From JADFUS01 sp036653215 (GTDB lineage: Bacteria; Bacteroidota; Bacteroidia; Bacteroidales; Rikenellaceae), in NCBI GenBank assembly GCA_036653215.1, contig JAVVUK010000053.1, forward strand, positions 1 through 11,099: a stretch of DNA of 11,099 nt. Direction: 5' to 3'. Each line of letters starts with the position of its first letter. The first letter of the stretch is position 1. The notes under the pieces were generated by a model. It made no database searches, had not been told where the DNA came from, and worked only from the letters and a program-made list of their open reading frames with translations. Positions 1 through 6,973 of the stretch are shown here, one piece after another. The translations under genes were made by a program, and so were the position numbers.

Positions 1-1011
1 AATACGCCTCAACAACCCCGAAAAGACAAATCTCTTAGACGGATAAACGAAAATCTATGGGTCGTAGACTCTCCTTTCTCACTTCTACCTGTCAATAAAT
101 TACCAGATGGAGTTGTCTTTGACTTTGTAAATAAACTTAATAACATTAAAGAGTTTAACTTCATAAAAGAGGTGATTGAGGAGTTGAAATTTAAAGATGT
201 TATTCATATCATAGACAACGATATATATCGCAGTTTCTATGGTAAAGAACTCCTAAAATCGAAGTTAACAATCTATTATAGAAGAGATAACTTATTAGAT
301 GTGTCTTATTGGAAAAGACACGCTTGTCGTCTTGAGCCATTGCTTATTGCAAAAAGTGATGTGGTGGTTTGTAATTCTTCATATCTTGCAGATGTAGCAC
401 GTCAATATAATAATAACACTTTCGATATAGGGCAAGGCGTAGATTTATCTCTATATGATCCTTCATCACCTTCAATGTTAAATGATATGGCTAATATTCC
501 ACGTCCAATTGTCGGTTATTTAGGACATATCACATCCTTACGTTTAGATCCAGATTTGTTGTTCGAGTTGGCATCAAGTCGGGAAAATGTGTCTTTTGTC
601 TTTGTTGGTGATGCTGATGATGTTTTCAATAATCACAAGTTGAAGACTTTGCCAAACGTCTACTTTTTAGGTTTCAGATCTCAAGATAAGGTTCCTCAAT
701 ATATAAACTCGTTCGACATATGTATAAATCCACAAGTTGTCAATCATGCAACAATTGGTAATTATCCACGTAAGATAGACGAATACTTATCTTTGGGAAA
801 GCCTGTTTTGGCGACTAACACTTCGGCTATGTATATGTTTAAAGATTATGTATATTTGTGTGATGGCTTGTCCGATTATCAAAAAGCCCTTGATAATATC
901 TTAAGTGGAGAAGATAGTAAAAACATAGATTTACGTATTGCTTTTGCGAGGACACATACGTGGGAACATAGTGTAGGACGCTTATATAAAGCAATAGAGA
1001 CAAAACTATAA
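1..1011 (+). CDS. Glycosyltransferase, GT4/GT-B type (5' partial)
   Basis: Transfers a sugar from an activated donor onto a growing, probably lipid-linked, glycan at the cytoplasmic face of the inner membrane; donor and acceptor cannot be read from sequence. The frame is open from base 1 without a stop, so the gene begins outside the window; the GTG at 172 is an internal valine, not the start. 336 residues are visible; GT4 enzymes of this type are usually about 370-390, so some 40-50 residues are missing. Visible marks are YYRRDN and the WKRH...LEPLL...SDVVVCNS block of the N-terminal Rossmann half, then VGYLGHI and FVFVGDAD opening the C-terminal half, and PRKIDEYLSLGKPVLAT, the donor-site helix with the conserved E-x-L-x-x-G-x-P-V pattern. 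It ends 4 nt before the next gene and heads a tight three-gene operon. The family call is secure; the linkage formed is unknown. Confidence 0.88.
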   Translation, partial: NTPQQPRKDKSLRRINENLWVVDSPFSLLPVNKLPDGVVFDFVNKLNNIKEFNFIKEVIEELKFKDVIHIIDNDIYRSFYGKELLKSKLTIYYRRDNLLDVSYWKRHACRLEPLLIAKSDVVVCNSSYLADVARQYNNNTFDIGQGVDLSLYDPSSPSMLNDMANIPRPIVGYLGHITSLRLDPDLLFELASSRENVSFVFVGDADDVFNNHKLKTLPNVYFLGFRSQDKVPQYINSFDICINPQVVNHATIGNYPRKIDEYLSLGKPVLATNTSAMYMFKDYVYLCDGLSDYQKALDNILSGEDSKNIDLRIAFARTHTWEHSVGRLYKAIETKL

Positions 1012-1015
1012 GCAT

Positions 1016-1486
1016 ATGAATATAAGTGCATTAAAGCAGAAAATAAACCATAATCAAAAGTTGAAGTCTTTTATTCATAATACAATTATTAGTAAGAAAA
1101 AGACAGCTCCAAGATTATGGGTTAAGGTGTTTGTAAATCCCTTTTTCTCTAAAAGAAAGCGGGGGTCTGTTGTGCGATTTAGTGTTAAACTTAATGTGAC
1201 GCCAATCAATGCGTTTTATTTGGGCGTTAATTCTATTATAGAGTCATANNNNNNNNNNNNNNNNNNNNNNNNNNNNNNNNNNNNNNNNNNNNNNNNNNNN
1301 NNNNNNNNNNNNNNNNNNNNNNNNNNNNNNNNNNNNNNNNNNNNNNNNACAATAGGAACACATAGCATTGTGGCTGCCGGTAGTGTCGTGGTTAAAGACA
1401 TACCTCCATATTCTATTGTAGCAGGTGTCCCTGCAAGGGTTATCAAGCAATATGATTTTGATAAAAAAAAGTGGATAAAAAAGTAA
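1016..1486 (+). CDS. Hexapeptide-repeat (LbH) acyltransferase, interrupted by assembly gap
   Basis: Probable O- or N-acetyltransferase of the WbbJ/WcaF/maltose-acetyltransferase type, using acetyl-CoA to modify a sugar in the cytoplasm. The C-terminal 45 residues after the gap carry the classic end of a left-handed beta helix: TIGTHSIVAAGSVVVKDIPPYSIVAGVPARVIKQ is recognisable as the coil plus the GxPAxxI cap. The N-terminal 77 residues (basic, with WVKVFVNPFF, then FYLGVNSIIES) match the leader and first coil of Bacteroidales relatives. The middle, including the expected catalytic His, lies in the run of N. As written the product is 156 residues, short for the family (about 180-220), so the true gene is probably longer than drawn. 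The start is the ATG 4 nt after the previous stop; the next gene starts 1 nt after this stop. The frame agrees on both sides of the gap, but the gap length is a placeholder, so that agreement proves little. Confidence 0.82.
   Translation: MNISALKQKINHNQKLKSFIHNTIISKKKTAPRLWVKVFVNPFFSKRKRGSVVRFSVKLNVTPINAFYLGVNSIIESXXXXXXXXXXXXXXXXXXXXXXXXXXXXXXXXXXTIGTHSIVAAGSVVVKDIPPYSIVAGVPARVIKQYDFDKKKWIKK
1249..1348. other. Assembly gap, 100 N
   Basis: Exactly 100 undetermined bases, the usual placeholder for a scaffold gap of unknown size. It falls inside the hexapeptide acyltransferase gene and hides most of the beta-helix coils and the expected catalytic histidine. Confidence 0.98.
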
Positions 1487-1487
1487 A

Positions 1488-2498
1488 ATGGAGAAAGAGA
1501 AAGATCTATCAATAGAGACATTGCGAGGATTTGCCATTCTTCTTGTCGTTATTGGTCATGTTATCGGCTCTGCCCCAGATGGAGGAATGAAAATAGACTA
1601 TCCTTCAGGTTGGAGGTATCTATATATTTGGATTGACTATATCACACTGCCTCTTTTTACAGCTATTGCAGGTTGGATATATGCTCTTAAGCCAATAGGG
1701 AAGCTTCCTTTCAGAGGTTTCGTCTCAAATAAAATTAAAAGGTTGCTAATTCCTATGGCAACTGTGGGAACGTTATATTTTTTAATACAATATTTCACTC
1801 CCGGAACAAACAGCAAAGAAGCTTTTAGTAGTATTTGGGAGATATACCTCTTTCCATATACCATGTATTGGTATCTTCAATCTTTGTTTTTGATATTTGT
1901 TTGTGTGGCTATTGTCGATAAGTTAGGTTTGATGAAGACATTTAATAGATGGTGTACCTTGATCTTGGTGGCATATCTGTTATATATTTTGGAGAGTGTC
2001 GTTATCCCATACGAAATACCAAATGTCTTTAGCTTTAAAGGGGCTATAAATCAGTTGCCATATTTCCTTGCTGGAGTAGGAGTTTGTAAATTTAGACGTA
2101 GACTTAATAACAACCCTATCATTATCACATTTGCCGCTATTGGACTTATATTGCTTCAGATGACATGGTTCTGCCCGATGCTTCCCAATGAAGTATATAG
2201 ATGTTTACTCCCTATATGGCTGGTTGCGACGCTTATTTTGTTATTTAAAATGCGCTACACTAATAAATTTCTCGTGTATTTTGGGACATATGCCTATACG
2301 ATATACCTATTTCATGGGTTTGGCACTTCGGGAGGTCGGATAATACTTTCATATATAAATATACATTCTGAAATTATGGTATTTATGCTTTCCCTATTGT
2401 TGGGTGCTTTTGCTCCGATTTTGATAGACAAAATATTAGATCACAGCAGATATATGCGTATGTTGTTCTTAGGCAAAAAAAGGAATCCTTTAAAGTAA
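1488..2498 (+). CDS. Membrane acyltransferase, Acyl_transf_3 (OafA-like) family
   Basis: Integral inner-membrane protein likely to O-acylate (most often acetylate) sugars of a surface polysaccharide. Length 336 residues, normal for the stand-alone membrane domain without a periplasmic SGNH part. The N-terminus carries the family signature IETLRGFAILLVVIGH with Arg13 and His24, the conserved pair implicated in acyl transfer. About ten hydrophobic segments follow, with MYWYLQSLFLIFV in the middle and GTYAYTIYLFHGFG (His276) near the C-terminus, another family mark. The start ATG lies 1 nt after the stop of the preceding hexapeptide acyltransferase, so the two are co-translated or at least co-transcribed. 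It is the last gene of the plus-strand operon and runs head-on into the flippase gene 11 bp away. Acyl group and target sugar are unknown. Confidence 0.9.
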   Translation: MEKEKDLSIETLRGFAILLVVIGHVIGSAPDGGMKIDYPSGWRYLYIWIDYITLPLFTAIAGWIYALKPIGKLPFRGFVSNKIKRLLIPMATVGTLYFLIQYFTPGTNSKEAFSSIWEIYLFPYTMYWYLQSLFLIFVCVAIVDKLGLMKTFNRWCTLILVAYLLYILESVVIPYEIPNVFSFKGAINQLPYFLAGVGVCKFRRRLNNNPIIITFAAIGLILLQMTWFCPMLPNEVYRCLLPIWLVATLILLFKMRYTNKFLVYFGTYAYTIYLFHGFGTSGGRIILSYINIHSEIMVFMLSLLLGAFAPILIDKILDHSRYMRMLFLGKKRNPLK

Positions 2499-2509
2499 AT
2501 TTGAAGCTA

Positions 2510-3940
2510 TTATGGTTTTATAATAGATAATATCTGTTTAAACTCTTTGAAGTGGAACAGATGAGACAAAGCCACATAATATATAACTCCTGCTGCTCCG
2601 CCTGCCAATATTTGGATTATAGGGGTATTAGATAAAAGAGACGATAGATACATCACTCCTCCCATTGAGAACGAAAGTGCTACAATGGGAAGGAGTTCTT
2701 TTATTTGCCTTTGTAGTGTTATCTCTGTTAGTTTGTGAGTGTAATATATTATAATCAACATATCAGCAAATGAATATGCAATAAGTCCTATACACATCAC
2801 CTTTATGCCGAAAGGAATTGTTACTACTAAAATTATTATAGCCGCTATTTTTTTGATAAGTTCGGCACGTAGAAAATAGTCGGAACGACCTTTTACGTTT
2901 AGTATATTATGGTTTATCTTCATCACAGGATCCCACATAAAAGCGATACATAGTATTTGAAGCAGAGGGACTGCCGGTAACCATTTATCTGTAAGAAGCA
3001 CTCTTATGAAAGGTTCGGCAAGCACGCACATAGCTATCATGATAGGAAAAATCACATAACACGCCATGCGTAGATATATTATAAAAAGTCTGTTTAGCTC
3101 CGTCGCATCATCTTGCATTCGGCATTGAATAGGGTAGACTGCCTTTGCGATAACGTTTGTGAAGTTAGTAGATGGAAATTGGGCTAAGGTAGAGGCTCTA
3201 TTATAAAAGCCAAGCTCGGAGGCGGCAAATTTCTTACCTATAACTAAGGTGTATAGGTTTGTATATATGGTGTGTAGCAAAGAAGAAAGTAAGATCTTTG
3301 AACCAAACGAGAACATCTCTTTGAAAGAATTTATGGAGAAGCTTAAAATAGGATGCCAATGTGCAAAAAACCACATCAGAATAACTCTTAAAAGGTTGTT
3401 GAGTAGGGTATGCCAAACAAGTGCCCACACGCCATAACCTTCATAAGCCATAAATATACCTACAGCTCCGCTTATAATAACAGCTATTAGTGATGCTATG
3501 GCTTGCCTCTTAAAATCTAAAGCTATGGTTAGTTTGGTTTGTTGTAATATGCCGAAAGAGTTTATAATTAGAGTAACCCCTACTATTTTTGTTATTAGGT
3601 CGAGTTTTTGTTCGTTATAAAAAGCAGCTATGTATGGAGACGACAGGTATAGTATTATATAAAGGACAACCGCTATTGCAATATTAAAATAAAAGACTGT
3701 GCTATAATCTACCTCTGTGCGTTCTTTCTTTTGGATAAGGGCATTTGCAAAACCTCCGTCTATAAAGGTTTGAGATATGGCTATGAAGATGCTTAGCATG
3801 GCGATGAGACCATAGTCTGACGGTATCAAAAGGCGAGCAATAATAATGCTTATTATATATTGTGCCCCCTGTACCGAAAAACGTTCTATGGCACTCCAAA
3901 GAACACTACTTGTCGCTTGTTGCTTTAAGGAATTTGTCAT
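2510..3940 (-). CDS. Polysaccharide flippase, Wzx/TuaB/WzxC-like
   Basis: Multi-pass transporter of the MOP superfamily (Polysacc_synt_3 / WzxC-TuaB type) expected to flip a lipid-linked oligosaccharide from the cytoplasmic to the periplasmic leaflet. It has 476 residues, the standard size, with roughly 12-14 hydrophobic helices and no soluble domain. The N-terminal signature is clear: SVLWSAIERFSVQGAQYI (about residues 12-29), then ARLLIPSDYGLIAM and FIDGGFANALIQKKE, a pattern characteristic of WzxC/TuaB rather than of the RfbX branch. The start ATG overlaps the TGA of the upstream amide ligase (ATGA, 4 bp), so translation is probably coupled. It is the last gene of the minus-strand operon GT2 - ligase - flippase. 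No wzy-like polymerase is visible in the window, so whether the product is polymerised afterwards cannot be told. Confidence 0.93.
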   Translation of the reverse strand: MTNSLKQQATSSVLWSAIERFSVQGAQYIISIIIARLLIPSDYGLIAMLSIFIAISQTFIDGGFANALIQKKERTEVDYSTVFYFNIAIAVVLYIILYLSSPYIAAFYNEQKLDLITKIVGVTLIINSFGILQQTKLTIALDFKRQAIASLIAVIISGAVGIFMAYEGYGVWALVWHTLLNNLLRVILMWFFAHWHPILSFSINSFKEMFSFGSKILLSSLLHTIYTNLYTLVIGKKFAASELGFYNRASTLAQFPSTNFTNVIAKAVYPIQCRMQDDATELNRLFIIYLRMACYVIFPIMIAMCVLAEPFIRVLLTDKWLPAVPLLQILCIAFMWDPVMKINHNILNVKGRSDYFLRAELIKKIAAIIILVVTIPFGIKVMCIGLIAYSFADMLIIIYYTHKLTEITLQRQIKELLPIVALSFSMGGVMYLSSLLSNTPIIQILAGGAAGVIYYVALSHLFHFKEFKQILSIIKP

Positions 3941-5700
3941 AATGTGATATTAGAGTTTCCTTTTACATATATCTCCCACCAAATAGCAATCGTTAGTAGG
4001 TTGAAATATTGAATAGCTTTGTTTTGCTTATACCAAAACCAATTTCCCGAATTTGTGGCTTCACTATCGTATGTATGTATAAACTTCTCTAACGACACCC
4101 TATCTAAAAAATCGTTGGTGACAGAAGAACTCATAAGAAAATCCGCTATTTTGTCACGCCTAACTTTATCGTTAAAGAAGATAGGCATAGGGGCAAAGCC
4201 TCCTTGCTTTTTCTTCTCCGTAATCTCTTTTGGGAGCATAGGTTTGTAGTGGTATTTAAGTAGAAATTTAGCTGTCACACGCCCTCGTGCGATGTCTAAC
4301 GGGCTGTTTCCTTTGCATTTATAACTTACAGGAAGAGCTTTTAGAAAGTCATATAGATAGATGTCCATATATGGAAACGCCATTTTATTGCCGAACATAT
4401 CTGCCATACGAGAGGCTTTGAATAATATAACTTGGTTTATCGTCTTTTCCAAATCGGCGATGTAGGCGTGTTGTGTATATAGATGTTCAAAGCTGCGATT
4501 GTCTATCTTCGGGCTTGCAAGTGTCGGAACAAGGGTCTTATCTTGAAGCAAGCTTTTGAGTTGAAAAGGCTCTAACCCAAACATATCACCTTGCAGGATG
4601 TTGAGTATCTTATTAAGGTGAAAATGTATCTTATATGGCTTATTATTTTTGTCATACTTCTCTTGGCTTAGGATATGATTTGCACTCTCCAAAAGAGGCT
4701 TCATGCCATATATACTTGCCAAATGGTTTATCGCTACTTCACGTCCCGAAGTGCCGAAATATTGATCACTACCGTCGCCTCCTAATATTATATCGGGCTT
4801 CGTTTCACCAATCATGCGCATAGCGGCATAGTTAACCATCAGACCTCCCTCCACAAAAGGGTCTCCAAGTTCTTTTATTATCGATGGAAGAGCCATTATC
4901 TCACTTCCGTCAATCTCATATTGGTTGTGTGTCGTTCTAAAGGTGTCGGACATCTTTTTTGCAAGAGGCAGCTCGCTCCAGTTGTCTCCTTTAAATCCTA
5001 TTGAGAATGAATGTATATCGCCATCATATATCTTTCTTAATGCGGCAAGGTTACATCCGGAGTCATATCCTCCACTAAGTAAAATACCCACATTTTGACT
5101 ATCTCCTATGCGACGTTCTATTGCTTTTTTGTGAAGTTCTCCATATTCTTGAGATAGGCTTTCAAGGTCTCCTTTCTCAAAATTGGGAGTTATGGATGAG
5201 GTGTCAAAAAGGTTTGTCGTTTGTATGGTGCCGCCAGAATATGTAAGCATAGTCCCTGCCGCTAATTTGTTTATATCTTCAAACGAAGAGTTCGGCGTTT
5301 CTATATATCCGACAGATAAAAATGAAGCTATTGATTTGTAGTTTGGCGTTGTCGAACAATTTGGCGTGCTTAGAAGTAGGTTTAGCGAAGAGGCAAAAGA
5401 AGATTTGTTGTAATATATTGTGGCGTTTGTGCCGTGGTGATCTCGTACAATTATAGTCTTGCTATCTGCTTTAATGATAAAGGTAAACGAGCCATCTATC
5501 TTGGCAAAAGAAGAACATCCTTCTCGTTGATAAAGGTCAATTATCGCCTTTGGGTCTGATGTCTCACTGCCAAAGCCCAACTCTTTTTTGTTATATAGCT
5601 TTCCCGAAAAAGCGATCTCTATATTGTTATAAGAGCTCACAATTACACTTTCGTCGTGGGTTAAGTCGAGTAATGTATCTTTAAAATTCGCTGTAAACAT
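3937..5700 (-). CDS. Asparagine-synthetase-like amide ligase with degenerate glutaminase domain
   Basis: ATP-pyrophosphatase of the asparagine synthetase B superfamily, which activates a carboxylate as an acyl-adenylate and joins it to an amine. 587 residues. The synthetase half is intact in outline: PP-loop SGGYDSG (209-215), GGDGSDQYFG (307-316, in place of the usual GEG-(A/S)-DE-(L/V)-FG), and EKKKQGGFAPM near the C-terminus with the conserved lysine region. The N-terminal half still shows the glutaminase fold (FSGKLYNKKEL at 31-41, IDGSFTFII at 68-76, VRDHHGT at 85-91), but the protein starts MFTANF, lacks the Met-Cys-Gly nucleophile and about 45 residues before the first aligned strand, and has SGK where the glutamine site needs NGE. 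No in-frame upstream start could restore it; a stop follows within about 15 codons. It should not hydrolyse glutamine itself. In this operon, 5 nt after the GT2 gene and overlapping the flippase, it may amidate a sugar acid or attach an amino compound; a cyclase role as in beta-lactam synthetase or lasso cyclases is possible but no peptide partner is seen. Confidence 0.85.
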   Translation of the reverse strand: MFTANFKDTLLDLTHDESVIVSSYNNIEIAFSGKLYNKKELGFGSETSDPKAIIDLYQREGCSSFAKIDGSFTFIIKADSKTIIVRDHHGTNATIYYNKSSFASSLNLLLSTPNCSTTPNYKSIASFLSVGYIETPNSSFEDINKLAAGTMLTYSGGTIQTTNLFDTSSITPNFEKGDLESLSQEYGELHKKAIERRIGDSQNVGILLSGGYDSGCNLAALRKIYDGDIHSFSIGFKGDNWSELPLAKKMSDTFRTTHNQYEIDGSEIMALPSIIKELGDPFVEGGLMVNYAAMRMIGETKPDIILGGDGSDQYFGTSGREVAINHLASIYGMKPLLESANHILSQEKYDKNNKPYKIHFHLNKILNILQGDMFGLEPFQLKSLLQDKTLVPTLASPKIDNRSFEHLYTQHAYIADLEKTINQVILFKASRMADMFGNKMAFPYMDIYLYDFLKALPVSYKCKGNSPLDIARGRVTAKFLLKYHYKPMLPKEITEKKKQGGFAPMPIFFNDKVRRDKIADFLMSSSVTNDFLDRVSLEKFIHTYDSEATNSGNWFWYKQNKAIQYFNLLTIAIWWEIYVKGNSNITL

Positions 5701-5705
5701 AATTC

Positions 5706-6872
5706 TTATTTTACACCATGTTTGGTATGGATAAATTTTTTGTTAGCTCCTTTAAGTCGGAAAAGGTTTCCCGCCATGATCAAGAAGGTTATGGGTATTT
5801 CAAGTAATGCAAAGAATAGATGTCGTGTGATTAGCTTTTTGGGAATAGCAATAAATAGAGCGACCATAACTATAAAAAGGGCAGACCACCATTTTCTCGC
5901 TAACTCAAAATCTATAAATGAAAGGGAGATGGCGATTATTACTGTAAAGCCAAGTAATAAGAGACGAGGCATACTTATCTGTTGAAAATATTTATCACAG
6001 AAGTCCCAATTTTCGCTTTTTATGGCAGAAGGTATCTCTTTAATGTTCTTTTTCATGTAGTGGAGCTGTGCCGATAGCCAACGCCTCCTTTGACGAGAAA
6101 AGTCGTCACGATATTGAGTCTTCTCGTCTAACACATCTACAAAAGGAAGATAATCTATCTTTATACCATCTTTCAGAAGGACAAGCTCCAACGCTCTGTC
6201 AAAGCCGCCAATAGCGTCAATTTTGAGCATTGTTTCTTTAAACAGACGATATTCAAAAGCCATCCCAGAGCCGATCAAAGCCGCTGAAAGACCCATATTT
6301 ACGTGTCCTTGTCTATATATGCTGTTGTTCATCTCTTCACTTGCGGCATCTAAAATTGCTAAATTGGTGTTTGTGTTTTTAGCACAACGGTGTGCTTGTA
6401 CAATACGAGTCCCATTAACGACAAAGGTGTTGTTAATTTGAGATAAGAAATCTGGGAAAATAGTGTTGTCGGCATCGAGGATTACAGCTATGTCATAATC
6501 GTCTAACTTCTCCATCGCATAGTTTAACGCTTTTGCCTTAGTGCTATTTTCGAAATATACGTTTATCAACTTGAGGCGAAGAGAAGATAAAGTGTTGTTT
6601 GTCTCTTCACTCATGCGGTCTGATATTACGACAATATCGTATTTCTCAGAAGAATATTGTTGATTGAGACACGATTTTACACATTCCATTATCACCATAT
6701 CTTCCTTATACGCAGGTATTAATATGGCAATTCTGTTTTCTTTAATCTCTTTTGGAGTTGGTGTCGTCTTTACATCTCTAAAACGAGAGGCAACACTAAA
6801 GATAAACAGATATAGAATGTTGATTATGAAAATGATAAACAGTAGAATATCAATAATATATAATATATTCAT
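5706..6872 (-). CDS. Membrane-bound family 2 glycosyltransferase (processive-type motifs)
   Basis: Inverting GT-A glycosyltransferase at the inner membrane that adds, or possibly polymerises, a sugar from a nucleotide donor. 388 residues. One N-terminal membrane helix (about 3-27), then the catalytic domain: AILIPAYKE at 49-57, Asp85 in VISDR, DAD at 133-135, GFDRALEL at 223-230 in the acceptor/base region (Glu229 a candidate base), and QRRRW at 261-265, the Q-x-x-R-W motif shared with cellulose, hyaluronan and N-acetylglucosamine polymer synthases. About three membrane segments follow (302-320, 329-344, 352-371). It is first in the minus-strand operon; the stop lies 5 nt before the ligase start. 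The start codon is preceded by an A/G-rich stretch and lies about 17-20 nt after the predicted transcription start. The QxxRW motif favours a processive enzyme, yet a flippase downstream argues for a Wzx-type pathway, so the exact role stays open. Confidence 0.92.
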   Translation of the reverse strand: MNILYIIDILLFIIFIINILYLFIFSVASRFRDVKTTPTPKEIKENRIAILIPAYKEDMVIMECVKSCLNQQYSSEKYDIVVISDRMSEETNNTLSSLRLKLINVYFENSTKAKALNYAMEKLDDYDIAVILDADNTIFPDFLSQINNTFVVNGTRIVQAHRCAKNTNTNLAILDAASEEMNNSIYRQGHVNMGLSAALIGSGMAFEYRLFKETMLKIDAIGGFDRALELVLLKDGIKIDYLPFVDVLDEKTQYRDDFSRQRRRWLSAQLHYMKKNIKEIPSAIKSENWDFCDKYFQQISMPRLLLLGFTVIIAISLSFIDFELARKWWSALFIVMVALFIAIPKKLITRHLFFALLEIPITFLIMAGNLFRLKGANKKFIHTKHGVK

Positions 6873-6895
6873 TTTATTTCTTCTTAAAGTATAGA

Positions 6896-6903
6896 CAAAG
6901 ATA
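6896..6903 (-). promoter_or_regulatory. Predicted -7 box of the glycan operon promoter
   Basis: On the minus strand this reads TATCTTTG, an exact match to the Bacteroidetes -7 consensus TAnnTTTG. It sits 23 nt upstream of the GT2 start codon, giving a leader of only about 17 nt. A TTTG -33 element is not evident at the expected place (around 6922-6926), so the promoter may be weak or activator-dependent. It is the only promoter candidate seen for the three-gene minus operon. Confidence 0.55.
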
Positions 6904-6911
6904 ATAAATTA

Positions 6912-6943
6912 TTGCGTGTATTGGATATAAAATTATATCTTTA
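6912..6943 (+). promoter_or_regulatory. Predicted promoter of the M16 protease gene
   Basis: TTG at 6912-6914 and TATCTTTA at 6936-6943 (7 of 8 to TAnnTTTG counting the free positions) with a 21-nt spacer, close to the Bacteroidetes -33/-7 layout. Transcription would start near 6949, about 25 nt before the ATG at 6974. The -33 region overlaps the upstream DNA of the opposing promoter. Confidence 0.42.
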
Positions 6944-6973
6944 GCATCGAATAATAAATAATTATTGAAACCT

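Noticed and set aside
172..174. GTG as the start codon of the first gene
   Set aside because: The frame is open back to base 1, and the upstream residues match the N-terminal half of this glycosyltransferase type, so the gene begins outside the window.
851..858. TATATTTG resembling a -7 box before the acyltransferase genes
   Set aside because: It lies within the glycosyltransferase coding sequence, has no TTTG at the right spacing, and such matches are common by chance in AT-rich DNA.
2508..2525. Hairpin TATTAT-GGTTTT-ATAATA as a bidirectional terminator
   Set aside because: The stem is six A-T pairs without any G-C, too weak to call, and it overlaps the flippase stop codon.
3937..5700. Lasso-peptide or other RiPP cluster centred on the Asn-synthetase-like protein
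   Set aside because: No precursor-like small gene, no transglutaminase-like B protein and no RiPP transporter are present; all neighbours are glycan genes.
6897..6942. Inverted repeat flanking a possible invertible promoter, as in Bacteroides capsule loci
   Set aside because: The arms are only 7 bp (AAAGATA/TATCTTT) and are explained by two outward-facing -7 boxes; invertible promoters have longer arms and a recombinase nearby, which is not seen.
6965..6967. TTG as the start of the M16 protease
   Set aside because: The ATG three codons later gives a standard signal peptide (MKK plus hydrophobic core); TTG starts are rare in this group.
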